Assembly: GCA_011742915.1 (NCBI GenBank)
Contig: JAAQTN010000009.1
Span: 1 to 64,000, forward strand
Direction: 5' to 3'
From: Billgrantia desiderata
Lineage (GTDB): Bacteria > Pseudomonadota > Gammaproteobacteria > Pseudomonadales > Halomonadaceae
Length of the DNA: 64,000 nt
Shown: piece after piece, positions 37,323 to 48,262 of the stretch
How the letters are laid out: every line of letters starts with the position of its first letter
Numbering within the stretch: the first letter of the stretch is position 1
The notes under the pieces: generated by a model
The model's input: the letters and a program-made list of their open reading frames with translations, nothing else
What the model was told of the DNA's origin: nothing
Databases searched by the model: none
Translations under genes and position numbers: made by a program

Positions 37323-38225
37323 CTAACTCTCGCCCCACACGCTGCCCAGCACCTCCAGCGCCGCGGCAACCGCAGGTTCCTCGCTGCGCTCGCGGCGCCA
37401 GATGAAACACAGCGCGCAGGGCAGACGCACACCCTCGACCACCACCAGGCCGCGCTCCTGGCGCTCGGCCATGGCCAGGGCGTCGCGGGCCAGGCTCAGG
37501 CCCACGCCGGCTCGCACCAGGTCCAGCATGCACGCTTCCTGATCCACCTGGGCCACGCCGTGTGGTGTCACCCCGAGCGGGTCGAGGACGCCGCGCAGCA
37601 GGCGGTGGTGGGCCGAAAGCGTCGGCGTGACGATCCAGGGCTGAGCGGCCAGGCTCTTCCAGTCGCTGCTGGCCACCCGGCTGCCCCAGCCGGGCGGAGC
37701 CACCACATGGTAGTGAAAGTGGGTCAGCTCACGATGGGCGATTTCCGGCGCATCCGGCCCGGGACCTTCGCCGGGCGGCGCGAGGAAAAAGCCGACGTCG
37801 AGCTCGTCTCGGCGAATCCACTCCAGCACGCTGCCGCTCATGCCGTGCTGCAGCTCGGTTTCCAGCTGCGGCGCGCGTTCCACCAAGCGATGCAGAAAGG
37901 CCCCGAGGCGAATGAACTCCGGGTCGACGATGGTGCCGATGCGCAGCCGGCCGCGCAGGGTACCGTGCAGGGCACGGGCACTCTGCTCGAAGGCGGCCAT
38001 GGCGGCCAGCGCCCGCTCCGCCGCGGGCAGCAGAGCGTGGCCGTCGGCGGTCAGCGCCAGGCCCTGGGGGCGACGGCGAAACAGCGTCAGCCCCAGCGCT
38101 TCCTGCAGCTGCTTGAGCTTGAGGCTGACCGCCGGCTGGGTCAGGTGCAGGCGCTCGGCAGCGCGTGAGACGCTGCCTTCACGGGCCACGGTGACGAAGG
38201 CGCGGAGCGTGGGTAAATCAGGCAT
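37323..38225 (-). CDS. LysR-family transcriptional regulator
   Basis: A 300-aa LysR regulator. The helix-turn-helix is at residues 5-60 (LPTLRAFVTVAREGSVSRAA, then LTQPAVSLKLKQLQEALG). The effector domain spans about 90-295. The reading frame stays open far upstream, but the ATG at 38225 (MPDLPTLRAF) is the normal LysR N-terminus. It is divergent from mmsA, and a T-N11-A palindrome sits at 38243-38263 between them. It therefore probably controls mmsA and perhaps the GMC oxidoreductase gene. Confidence 0.9.
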   Translation of the reverse strand: MPDLPTLRAFVTVAREGSVSRAAERLHLTQPAVSLKLKQLQEALGLTLFRRRPQGLALTADGHALLPAAERALAAMAAFEQSARALHGTLRGRLRIGTIVDPEFIRLGAFLHRLVERAPQLETELQHGMSGSVLEWIRRDELDVGFFLAPPGEGPGPDAPEIAHRELTHFHYHVVAPPGWGSRVASSDWKSLAAQPWIVTPTLSAHHRLLRGVLDPLGVTPHGVAQVDQEACMLDLVRAGVGLSLARDALAMAERQERGLVVVEGVRLPCALCFIWRRERSEEPAVAAALEVLGSVWGES

Positions 38226-38242
38226 GGTGGGCAGTCGGCAAG

Positions 38243-38263
38243 GATATAAAGGAAGCTTATATC
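38243..38263. promoter_or_regulatory. LysR-type binding site between the regulator and mmsA
   Basis: GATATAA (38243-38249) and TTATATC (38257-38263) form a perfect inverted repeat with a 7-nt centre, containing the classical T-N11-A element. It lies 18 nt upstream of the LysR gene start and about 140 nt upstream of mmsA. Confidence 0.75.
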
Positions 38264-38399
38264 TGGCTTTTGAATTACTCAATTGATCCTTGCCCTCGAC
38301 GCGGTAGGCTAGACAGTCACAGCCGTGTGCCTGTTCGCTGGACGCACCGAAAGACGTGCCGTTCAACCGAGGGCAGCCTACGACAAGAGGGAGCACCCC

Positions 38400-39911
<1,512 letters not shown>

Positions 39912-40211
39912 TCTTGGTAAGGCTAGGGCGAGCGCCATTGCCGCCAGCGAGAGGCGCCGGGAATAGGCTGTAGAGGGGGTTATTTGTCATGGGTGAGGAG
40001 CACTGCTCCGAACGGGCTGGCCATGGATGGCCAGCACCGGCCCTGCAAGCGGAGCAGGATGCGAGAGCGCCGCAGGACAAATATAGCGCCCAGGGAAGGG
40101 TTTACAGCGCCCCCTCGGCAGCCTGTTGCCGGGGTAGCCTTGAGCGATACCGCCAAGGGAAGACAAAAGCGATCTGGCTGCCGCAAGTCGGCTGCCCGGA
40201 GAGAGCACGCC
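39912..40211. repeat. Intergenic stretch with a large imperfect palindrome
   Basis: No gene is seen in this 300-nt gap. It contains nested inverted repeats: TGCTCCG (40004-40010) with CGGAGCA (40050-40056), enclosing CTGGCCAT (40017-40024) with ATGGCCAG (40027-40034). The GC-rich, strongly structured sequence looks like a dispersed intergenic repeat of the REP/BIME kind rather than a simple terminator. The remaining sequence to the GMC start is without clear signals. Confidence 0.6.
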
Positions 40212-41864
40212 ATGGTAGAGCAGGAATTTGACTACATCGTGGTGGGGGCCGGCACCGCCGGCTGCCTGCTGGCCAACCGCCTCAGCGCCGACCCGGCCAA
40301 CCGGGTGCTGCTGATCGAGGCGGGCGGTCGCGACAACTACCACTGGGTGCATATCCCGGTGGGCTATCTCTACTGCATCAACAACCCGCGTACCGACTGG
40401 TGCTTCAAGACCGAGCCGGACAAGGGGCTCAACGGCCGCTCGCTGATCTATCCGCGCGGCAAGACCCTGGGCGGCTGCTCCAGCATCAACGGCATGCTCT
40501 ATCTGCGCGGCCAGGCCCGAGACTACGACGGCTGGGCCGAGCTGGTGGGCGACGACGACTGGCGCTGGGAGAACTGCCTGCCGGACTTCATGAAGCACGA
40601 AGACCACTACCGCCTGGACGAGGACGGCGATGCCGATGCCGCCCACCGCGACTATCACGGCCACGGCGGCGAGTGGCGGGTCGAGAAACAGCGGCTCAAG
40701 TGGGAGGTGCTCGATGACTTCGCCGAAGCGGCAGTGGAGGCGGGCATTCCGCGCACGCGGGACTTCAACCGCGGCGACAACGAGGGCGTCGACTACTTCG
40801 AGGTCAACCAGCGCGACGGCTGGCGCTGGAACGCCGCCAAGGCCTTCCTGCGCCCGGTGTGCGAAAAACGCAGCAACTTCACCCTGTGGCACTCCGCCCA
40901 GGTGCACCGCCTGCTGTTCGACACCGATGAGAGCGGCAAGCCCCGCGCCACCGGCGTCGAACTCGAACGCAACGGCAGCGTCAGCCGGGTGAAGGCGAAG
41001 CGTGAAGTGATCCTGGCCGCAGGCGCCATCGGTTCGCCGCAGCTGCTGCAGCTTTCCGGCATCGGCCCGGCCGCCCTTCTGGCCGAGCACGGCATTCCGC
41101 TGGTTCACGAGCTGCCCGGGGTAGGGGAGAACCTGCAGGATCACCTGCAGATCCGCTCGGTCTACAAGGTCACCGGAGCCAAGACCCTCAACACCCTGGC
41201 CGCCTCCTGGCTGGGCAAGGCGAAGATCGGCATGGAGTACCTGCTGCGCCGCACCGGGCCGATGAGCATGGCCCCCTCGCAGCTGTGCATCTTCACCCGC
41301 AGCAGCGACGAATACGAACACCCCAACATCGAGTATCACGTCCAGCCGCTCAGCCTCGAGGCCTTCGGCCAGCCGCTGCACGATTATCCGGCGATCACCG
41401 CCAGCGTGTGCAACCTCAACCCCACCAGCCGCGGCAGCGTGCGTATCAAGAGTCGCGACCCGCGTCAGGCCCCGGCCATCGCGCCCAACTACCTCAGCAC
41501 CGAAGAGGATCGCCGCGTGGCAGCAGACTCGCTGCGGGTCACCCGGCGAATCGCCGAGCAACCGGCGTTCGCCAAGTACCGTCCCGAAGAGGTCAAGCCC
41601 GGTGTGCAGTACCAGAGCGACGAAGACCTGGCGCGTCTGGCGGGCGATATCGGCACCACCATCTTCCATCCGGTGGGCACGGCCAAGATGGGCCGCGACG
41701 ACGACCCCATGGCAGTGGTGGACTCGCATCTGCGGGTGCGCGGCGTCGAGGGACTGCGGGTGGTGGACGCCAGCGTGATGCCCACCATCACCAGCGGCAA
41801 CACCAATTCGCCGACGCTGATGATCGCCGAGAAGGCGGCTGCCTGGATTCTCGAATCGAGGTAA
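40212..41864 (+). CDS. GMC-family FAD oxidoreductase (choline dehydrogenase-like)
   Basis: A 550-aa flavoenzyme. The FAD-binding motif is VVGAGTAGCLLANRLSADP at the N-terminus. GMC signature 1 is around GKTLGGCSSINGMLYLRG, and signature 2 around GAIGSPQLLQLSGIGPA. The catalytic His pair is in FHPVGTAKMG and the C-terminal NTNSPTLMIAEKAA segment. It oxidises an alcohol to an aldehyde. True betA usually lies with betB and betI, which are absent, so another alcohol is more likely. Pairing with MmsA suggests a short alcohol-to-acyl-CoA route, but that is inference. Confidence 0.9.
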   Translation: MVEQEFDYIVVGAGTAGCLLANRLSADPANRVLLIEAGGRDNYHWVHIPVGYLYCINNPRTDWCFKTEPDKGLNGRSLIYPRGKTLGGCSSINGMLYLRGQARDYDGWAELVGDDDWRWENCLPDFMKHEDHYRLDEDGDADAAHRDYHGHGGEWRVEKQRLKWEVLDDFAEAAVEAGIPRTRDFNRGDNEGVDYFEVNQRDGWRWNAAKAFLRPVCEKRSNFTLWHSAQVHRLLFDTDESGKPRATGVELERNGSVSRVKAKREVILAAGAIGSPQLLQLSGIGPAALLAEHGIPLVHELPGVGENLQDHLQIRSVYKVTGAKTLNTLAASWLGKAKIGMEYLLRRTGPMSMAPSQLCIFTRSSDEYEHPNIEYHVQPLSLEAFGQPLHDYPAITASVCNLNPTSRGSVRIKSRDPRQAPAIAPNYLSTEEDRRVAADSLRVTRRIAEQPAFAKYRPEEVKPGVQYQSDEDLARLAGDIGTTIFHPVGTAKMGRDDDPMAVVDSHLRVRGVEGLRVVDASVMPTITSGNTNSPTLMIAEKAAAWILESR

Positions 41865-42066
41865 CATTAACGTCACCTACACAAAATAGTGTTTGACGTG
41901 TGGGGACGAAGAGCGCAAGATGCGTGCAGTTGGTTAGCAAGTCGAACATCGCAAGTGGTTATCGAAACGCTCATGGCGTCTTGATTTCCCGGTGAAAAGT
42001 TTCTTGTTTTACCCACTGCAACTCGGGTATTTCCCGGAAAATCAATGCTATTAGAGGAATTCGATA

Positions 42067-42273
42067 ATGGCTACCGGTACTGTCAAGTGGTTCAACGACA
42101 CCAAGGGCTTCGGCTTCATCTCTCCGGACGACAACGGTGACGACCTGTTCGCTCACTTCTCCGAGATCCAGGCTGACGGCTTCAAGACTCTGCAGGACGG
42201 TCAGAAGGTCTCCTTCGACGTCACTCAGGGCAAGAAAGGCCTTCAGGCTTCCAACATCAAGGTCATTGGCTAA
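42067..42273 (+). CDS. Cold-shock protein (CspA family)
   Basis: A 68-aa single OB-fold RNA chaperone with both RNA-binding motifs: [10 protein letters not shown] (RNP1) and DLFAHFSEI (RNP2). It begins [16 protein letters not shown], as all CspA proteins. A 200-nt upstream region free of genes suggests a long 5' leader typical of csp genes. An AGAGGA site is 9 nt before the ATG, and a good terminator follows at 42317-42341. Confidence 0.97.
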   Translation: MATGTVKWFNDTKGFGFISPDDNGDDLFAHFSEIQADGFKTLQDGQKVSFDVTQGKKGLQASNIKVIG

Positions 42274-42316
42274 GCTTCGGCTTACCATGAGTTGATGTGC
42301 CACCTCGGTGGCGACG

Positions 42317-42341
42317 AAAGGCCCGCGCAAGCGGGCCTTTT
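42317..42341 (+). terminator. Rho-independent terminator of the csp gene
   Basis: AAAGGCCCGC (42317-42326) and GCGGGCCTTT (42331-42340) form a perfect stem with a GCAA loop followed by TTTT overall. It lies 43 nt after the csp stop. Confidence 0.93.
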
Positions 42342-42400
42342 GCGTTGCTGTGCATGCGTTTCTCGTGTGCAAGGTATATGCATTTTTGGCATTAATGAAT

Positions 42401-42422
42401 TTCTAAAAATAACTTTTTAGAA
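42401..42422. promoter_or_regulatory. AT-rich perfect palindrome before the SLC13 permease gene
   Basis: TTCTAAAAA (42401-42409) and TTTTTAGAA (42414-42422) are perfect inverted repeats with a TAAC centre, 53 nt upstream of the permease start. The position suits an operator over the promoter; the binding protein is unknown. Confidence 0.55.
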
Positions 42423-42475
42423 TATGCGGCAGCCTTCACAATGGCTCAGCACCTTTGTGAACGGAACCCTCGCAC

Positions 42476-44245
42476 ATGCCGCTGGATGCTTGGATCTCAT
42501 TGGCCGTGGTCATGGCCGTTTTCCCTTTGATGGCCTTTTCGCGCCTCGGCCCGGACATCGTTCTGCTGGGGGCGGTCATCCTGCTGCTGACGCTCGGCAT
42601 CATCGACCCGAGCCAGGCCTTGGGCGGTTTCTCCAGTACCGGTCTGTTCACCGTGGCCTTCATGTACGTGCTGGTGGCTAGCATCCGTGAGACCGGCGGT
42701 ATCGACTTGATCATTCGCCATGTGCTGGGGCGTCCTCGTCGCGAGGGTGGCGCGCTGGTGAGGCTGGTGGTGCCGGTCGCTGCCCTCAGTGCCTTTCTCA
42801 ACAATACTCCGGTTGTCGCTACCTATATCCCCGCCGTGCTCAGCTGGAGCCAACGCCTGAAGCTGCCGGCGCACCGGCTGCTGATGCCGCTCAGTTTCGC
42901 CTCGATCCTGGGCGGCACCGTCACGCTGATCGGCACCAGTACCAACCTGGTGGTGCATGGCCTGCTGGTGGAGCGCTATCCTGGGCTGGCGATGGGGCTG
43001 TTCGATCTTGCCTGGGTGGGGCTGCCGGTGGCCCTGATCGGAGCGCTCTATCTGATCGTCATCGCGCCGCGCCTGCTGCCGGAGCGTCGTGGTACGGCGT
43101 CGGCGTTCGAGAATCCCCGCGAGTTCACCATCGAGATGGAGGTCGACCCGAACGGCCCCTTGGTAGACCGCACCGTGGAAGAGGCCGGCCTGCGCCACCT
43201 CTGCGAGCTGTTTCTGGTGGAGATCGAGCGCGAGGGCAACGTGGTCAGCGTGGTAGGGCCGGGCGAACGGCTCAAGGGTGGCGACCGGCTGGTCTTTGCT
43301 GGCACCTCCGACGGCGCCGTGGAACTGCAGCAGATTCGCGGTCTGATGCCGTCGCGCCATGGCGAGTCGAGTCTTGAAAAAGACTTCAAGGAGCGGCGGC
43401 TGGTGGAGGCGGTGGTCTCCGACCAGTGCCAGTTCGTCGGCAAGCGCATTCGCGACGGCCACTTTCGCACGCTGTATGGCGCCGCGGTGCTGGCGGTGTG
43501 TCGGGGCGGCGAGCGAGTGGCCGGCAACCTCGGCCAGGTGCGCCTGCAGCCCGCCGACGTGTTGCTGCTGGAAGCACGCCCGCCCTTCATCGAGCGTCAC
43601 CGCCAGTCGCGCGACTTCCTGCTGATCAGTCAGGTCAACGGCCAGGCGCGTCCCAAGCACGAGAAGGCCTGGCTGGCCTGGAGCATCCTGGCGGGGGTGG
43701 TGGCTCTCGCCACCTTCGGCGTGATGAGCATGATGAACGCTGCCATGCTGGGCGCGGTGCTGGTGCTGGCCACCGGCTGCTGCTCGGTGGGGGCGGCCAA
43801 GCGCGGGCTCGATACTCAGGTACTACTCACCATTGCCGCTTCCTTCGGTCTGGGCGCGGCGTTGGAGAGTTCCGGTGCGGCGGCCACCCTGGCCGGGCTG
43901 GCACTGGGTGTGGCCGACGGTAACCCCTTGCTGCTGCTGATCGGCACCTATCTGCTGGTGGCGTTGCTGACCGAGCTTGTGACCAACAACGCGGCGGCGG
44001 TGATCACCTTCCCGGTGGTCATGGCCAGCGCCGAGAGTCTTGGCGTCAATCCCATGCCCTTCGTAGTGGCGGTGATGTTCGCCGCCTCGGCCAGTTTCCT
44101 CACGCCCATCGGCTATCAAACCAACTTGATGGTGCACGGCCCCGGTGGCTACCGCTTCGGCGACTTCCTGCGCGTGGGCGGCCTACTCAACGTGCTGACG
44201 GCGATCGTCGCCCTCGTGCTGATTCCGCTGGTGTGGCCGTTCTGA
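42476..44245 (+). CDS. SLC13-family permease with two RCK_C (TrkA-C) domains
   Basis: A 589-aa membrane protein. The N-terminal half (about 1-200) and C-terminal half (about 395-589) each carry a set of membrane helices with paired SLC13 motifs: LNNTPVVATYIP and GTSTNLVVHG, then TNNAAAVITFP and PIGYQTNLMVHG. Between them two TrkA-C-type domains (about 205-290 and 300-385) form a cytosolic regulatory insert. Such proteins are Na+-coupled carriers for sulfate, or carboxylates; sulfate is common in this subgroup. Substrate is uncertain. Confidence 0.88.
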   Translation: MPLDAWISLAVVMAVFPLMAFSRLGPDIVLLGAVILLLTLGIIDPSQALGGFSSTGLFTVAFMYVLVASIRETGGIDLIIRHVLGRPRREGGALVRLVVPVAALSAFLNNTPVVATYIPAVLSWSQRLKLPAHRLLMPLSFASILGGTVTLIGTSTNLVVHGLLVERYPGLAMGLFDLAWVGLPVALIGALYLIVIAPRLLPERRGTASAFENPREFTIEMEVDPNGPLVDRTVEEAGLRHLCELFLVEIEREGNVVSVVGPGERLKGGDRLVFAGTSDGAVELQQIRGLMPSRHGESSLEKDFKERRLVEAVVSDQCQFVGKRIRDGHFRTLYGAAVLAVCRGGERVAGNLGQVRLQPADVLLLEARPPFIERHRQSRDFLLISQVNGQARPKHEKAWLAWSILAGVVALATFGVMSMMNAAMLGAVLVLATGCCSVGAAKRGLDTQVLLTIAASFGLGAALESSGAAATLAGLALGVADGNPLLLLIGTYLLVALLTELVTNNAAAVITFPVVMASAESLGVNPMPFVVAVMFAASASFLTPIGYQTNLMVHGPGGYRFGDFLRVGGLLNVLTAIVALVLIPLVWPF

Positions 44246-44322
44246 GCCGCCCGGCGCTCGCCGTGGTCATGGCTTTGCGGTAGGGTGTCGGGTTGATACG
44301 AGCCACGACGAAGGAACCCGCC

Positions 44323-44988
44323 ATGAGCCATCCCGGCGAACTGATCATCGAGCCCAGAAGCGGCCGTCCGGCCGACGCCTGCGTCTTCATTCTTCATGGC
44401 CTGGGCGCCGACGGCCACGATTTCGAGCCCCTGGTGCCGGCGCTGACGCTGAAAGAGGGGCTCGATGTGCGTTTCATCCTGCCCCATGCACCGCGGCTGC
44501 CGGTGACCATCAACGGTGGCATGGTGATGCCGGCGTGGTACGACATCTACGAGATGAGCCTCGACCGCCGTGTCGATACCCGGCAACTGGTGGCCTCGGC
44601 CGAGCGCATCCAGGCGCTGGTGCAGGAGCAGATCGACCACGGTATCGACAGCCGGCGCATCATTCTCGCCGGCTTCTCCCAGGGAGGGGCGGTGGCCTAC
44701 CAGGCAGCGCTCTCCTTCCCGTCCCCGCTTGGTGGGCTGCTGGCCATGTCCACCTACTTCGCTACCGCCGAGACCATCGAGCTGAACGAAGCCAACCGCG
44801 GGCTGCCCATCGAGATTCACCACGGATCCTTCGACCCGGTGGTGCCCGAAGCGCTGGGCAAGGCCGCCCAGCAGCGCCTGCAGTCGCTGGAGTATCCGGT
44901 CAACTACCGCAGCTATCCCATGGCTCATGCGGTCTGTCCGCAGCAGGTCGGCGATATCGCCGCCTGGCTCAACGCCCGCCTGAGCTGA
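44323..44988 (+). CDS. Carboxylesterase/phospholipase-type alpha/beta hydrolase
   Basis: A 221-aa serine hydrolase of the EstB/acyl-protein-thioesterase-like family. The oxyanion region is VFILHGLGADGHDFEPLVP. The nucleophile elbow is GFSQGG, the catalytic Asp is in HGSFDPVVP, and the His is in PMAHAVCPQ. It hydrolyses short-chain esters or acyl thioesters in the cytoplasm. The AAGGAA site selects the ATG at 44323. It is followed after 14 nt by a prenyltransferase gene. Confidence 0.93.
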   Translation: MSHPGELIIEPRSGRPADACVFILHGLGADGHDFEPLVPALTLKEGLDVRFILPHAPRLPVTINGGMVMPAWYDIYEMSLDRRVDTRQLVASAERIQALVQEQIDHGIDSRRIILAGFSQGGAVAYQAALSFPSPLGGLLAMSTYFATAETIELNEANRGLPIEIHHGSFDPVVPEALGKAAQQRLQSLEYPVNYRSYPMAHAVCPQQVGDIAAWLNARLS

Positions 44989-45002
44989 AACCCGTGAACG
45001 AC

Positions 45003-45926
45003 ATGGCGGCGCCACCTTCTGCCGCGCGGGCCTGCCTGCGCAGCAGTCGGCCGAACTTCTTGGTGCTGGCGCCGCTGTGCGCGGGCCTGGCGATCACCGC
45101 GGCCTGGGCCGACGGCCACGCGGTGGCTGGGTGGGATGCCCTGTTGGTGCTGCTTGGGGCACTGCTGGCTCACGCTGCAGTCAACCTGTTCAACGAGCAT
45201 TATGACTTCTTCTCAGGGCTGGATGAGCTCACCGAGCGCACGCCGTTCTCAGGCGGCAGCGGAGCGCTGCTGGCGCGGCCCGAGGCCGCCCGGGCGGTGC
45301 TGGCCGCCGCGCAGGCCTGCCTGGCCGGCGTCGTCGGCATCGGCGCCTGGTTCCTGTGGCGCACGGGGCCCGCCCTGCTGCTCTACGGCCTGGCCGGGGT
45401 GGCGCTGGTGGTGGCCTATACCGGCTGGCTGACCCGCCGCCCCTGGCTCTGCCTGCTGGCGCCCGGGGTGGGCTTCGGCCTGCTGATGGTGGCGGGAGGG
45501 TACCAGGCGCTGACCGGCACGCTGAGCGGCACGGCGGTGGCGGTCGCGCTGGTGCCCACGGCCATGGTCAGCGCGCTGCTGCTGCTCAACCAGCTGCCCG
45601 ACATCGAGGCCGATCGCCGGGTAGGGCGCGACCACCTGGCGATTCGCCTGGGGCCAAGGCGGGCGGCGCGGCTGGTGGCGCTGCTGATGGTCGCGGCCTT
45701 TGCCGTGGTGCCGCTGGCCTGGCTGGCCGACGCCCTGCCCGCAGGGGCCTGGCTGATGTGGCTGGCGCTGCCGCCGCTGGCCTGGCTGGTGCACGGCCTG
45801 TTGCGGCTGCCGCCCGAGGTGGAGCGGGGCGAAGTGGCGCCGCTGCTGCCGCTGATGGGGCGCAACGTGGCCGTGCTGCTGGCAAGCTTGACGCTGCTCA
45901 ACCTGGGGCTCATTGCGGCGGCCTGA
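45003..45926 (+). CDS. UbiA-family prenyltransferase
   Basis: A 307-aa membrane protein with about eight helices. The first Asp-rich motif is [15 protein letters not shown] and the second is [18 protein letters not shown]; together they bind Mg-prenyl diphosphate. It resembles MenA-like 1,4-dihydroxy-2-naphthoate prenyltransferases, but no menaquinone genes are nearby, so the aromatic acceptor is uncertain. A GTG three codons earlier (44994) is an alternative start. Confidence 0.85.
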   Translation: MAAPPSAARACLRSSRPNFLVLAPLCAGLAITAAWADGHAVAGWDALLVLLGALLAHAAVNLFNEHYDFFSGLDELTERTPFSGGSGALLARPEAARAVLAAAQACLAGVVGIGAWFLWRTGPALLLYGLAGVALVVAYTGWLTRRPWLCLLAPGVGFGLLMVAGGYQALTGTLSGTAVAVALVPTAMVSALLLLNQLPDIEADRRVGRDHLAIRLGPRRAARLVALLMVAAFAVVPLAWLADALPAGAWLMWLALPPLAWLVHGLLRLPPEVERGEVAPLLPLMGRNVAVLLASLTLLNLGLIAAA

Positions 45927-46015
45927 ACGGCGTTTGCGCCCTTGGCTGTATCGACATGGCCGTGCCTGCTGGGCAAGATGGCAGCATCCGTTTCCGCTAC
46001 CCCCAGGACCCCTCG

Positions 46016-47218
<1,203 letters not shown>

Positions 47219-47236
47219 CAGGCTAGTAGGGGACGC

Positions 47237-47273
47237 CTGCCCGAAATTGGCCTTCCACGGTTGAGTCGGGCAG
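47237..47273 (+). terminator. Possible weak terminator after trpB
   Basis: CTGCCCGA (47237-47244) and TCGGGCAG (47266-47273) could pair across a 21-nt loop, 18 nt after the trpB stop. There is no T run, so support is weak. Confidence 0.3.
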
Positions 47274-47288
47274 AATGAGTCCCAAGGT

Positions 47289-47308
47289 ATTGGACGAGAA
47301 CGTCCAAT
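47289..47308. promoter_or_regulatory. Perfect palindrome upstream of the zinc-ribbon gene
   Basis: ATTGGACG (47289-47296) and CGTCCAAT (47301-47308) are perfect inverted repeats around AGAA, 42 nt upstream of the zinc-ribbon start. It is a candidate operator for the zinc-ribbon and complex-I-like operon. Confidence 0.55.
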
Positions 47309-47349
47309 CCGTTCGCTCGATGCTGGACATTCAACACAAGGAGACTGTG

Positions 47350-47577
47350 ATGATGCCTGATACTTCCGAGGATATCCGCCTGCCGGTGGCCTGTCCCTCA
47401 TGCGGCAGCCACCTCTACCGCGTCAACCAGGTACGCAACCCCACCGATCAGGTCCACTGCGCGTCCTGCAAGCGCTATCTGTGCGACTACCACGAAGCCG
47501 TCGACATGCTCGAAAAAGTGCCCAAGGATGAGTCCGAGGCGTTGATCGAAGAGGTCGTGAACCGCCGCCATCACTGA
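47350..47577 (+). CDS. Small zinc-ribbon protein
   Basis: A 75-aa cytosolic protein. Residues about 17-45 form a CPSCG ... CASCK zinc ribbon (two CxxC pairs 20-odd residues apart), followed by an acidic helix-prone tail. AAGGAG lies 6 nt before the ATG at 47350; an ATG one codon later or the upstream frame from 47275 are less likely starts. It is 10 nt upstream of the complex-I-like operon, so it may be its first gene. Function is unknown. Confidence 0.75.
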   Translation: MMPDTSEDIRLPVACPSCGSHLYRVNQVRNPTDQVHCASCKRYLCDYHEAVDMLEKVPKDESEALIEEVVNRRHH

Positions 47578-47587
47578 GGCACGGTGC

Positions 47588-48262
47588 ATGCCGCTATTTC
47601 TGGAGGTGCTATCGGCCCTGGCCATGACGGTATTGGCAGCCTTGACGCTGCTGGACCGGCATATGGTCAGGGCATGCGCCTGGTTTGTGTTCTTTGCGCT
47701 GAGCGTGGCGCTGACCTGGTGGCTCTCCGGTTTCATCTGGCTGGCGCTGCTGGAGCTGCTGCTGGGCGCCGCGCTGACCAGCCTGTTCCTGTTCCATTCA
47801 CTGGGGATGCGGCGCGGCGAGATCACGCCAAGGGGGCGTCTCACGCGCTGGCGCGACCCGGTGCCGCTGACCTGGCGGCGCGGCCTGCTGCGGCTGATGC
47901 CTGCCCTGCTGGTGATGGCCATGCTGGGCATGGCGCTGGCGGCGCACCCCAACGAGAGCGGCACCGAGCCGCTGCGCCTCGGCGGGCTGGGGCTGGTCGG
48001 CCTGGGCCTGTGGGCCTTCGCGCTGCACCGCCACCTGCTGCGCCGGCTGCTGGCCTTCAATGTGATCGGCACCGGCATTTTCCTGATGCTGATGTCCCTG
48101 GTGCGTGACACCACCCCGGCGGCGGGCCATGGCCTGGTCATCACCGGGCTGGTGATTGCGCTGCTGGGTACTGCCCTTGGGTCATTGCTGATTCGCCGAA
48201 TCAACGGACTCGAGGCGTTCAGCGCCGCGGCCTTCCATCCGCCAGGGCGGGGCGCCGAATGA
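47588..48262 (+). CDS. Fused MbhD/DUF4040-like and NuoK/MnhC-like membrane subunit
   Basis: A 224-aa protein with about six to seven helices. Residues about 1-75 resemble DUF4040/MnhB-type segments of Mrp antiporters and membrane-bound hydrogenases (WLALLELLLGAALTSLFLF). Residues about 150-215 resemble NuoK/MnhC (LAFNVIGTGIFLMLM and HGLVITGLVIALLGTALG). In Mrp systems these are separate subunits, so this is a fusion. It overlaps the next gene by 4 nt. The assignment is by eye and the helices need structural comparison. Confidence 0.75.
   Translation: MPLFLEVLSALAMTVLAALTLLDRHMVRACAWFVFFALSVALTWWLSGFIWLALLELLLGAALTSLFLFHSLGMRRGEITPRGRLTRWRDPVPLTWRRGLLRLMPALLVMAMLGMALAAHPNESGTEPLRLGGLGLVGLGLWAFALHRHLLRRLLAFNVIGTGIFLMLMSLVRDTTPAAGHGLVITGLVIALLGTALGSLLIRRINGLEAFSAAAFHPPGRGAE

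Noticed and set aside
39987..41876. Minus-strand open frame of 629 codons
   Set aside because: Antisense to the GMC oxidoreductase, which carries all family motifs on the plus strand.
47275..47349. 25-residue N-terminal extension of the zinc-ribbon protein
   Set aside because: It would cover the palindrome and contains no good ribosome site, whereas AAGGAG precedes the ATG at 47350.
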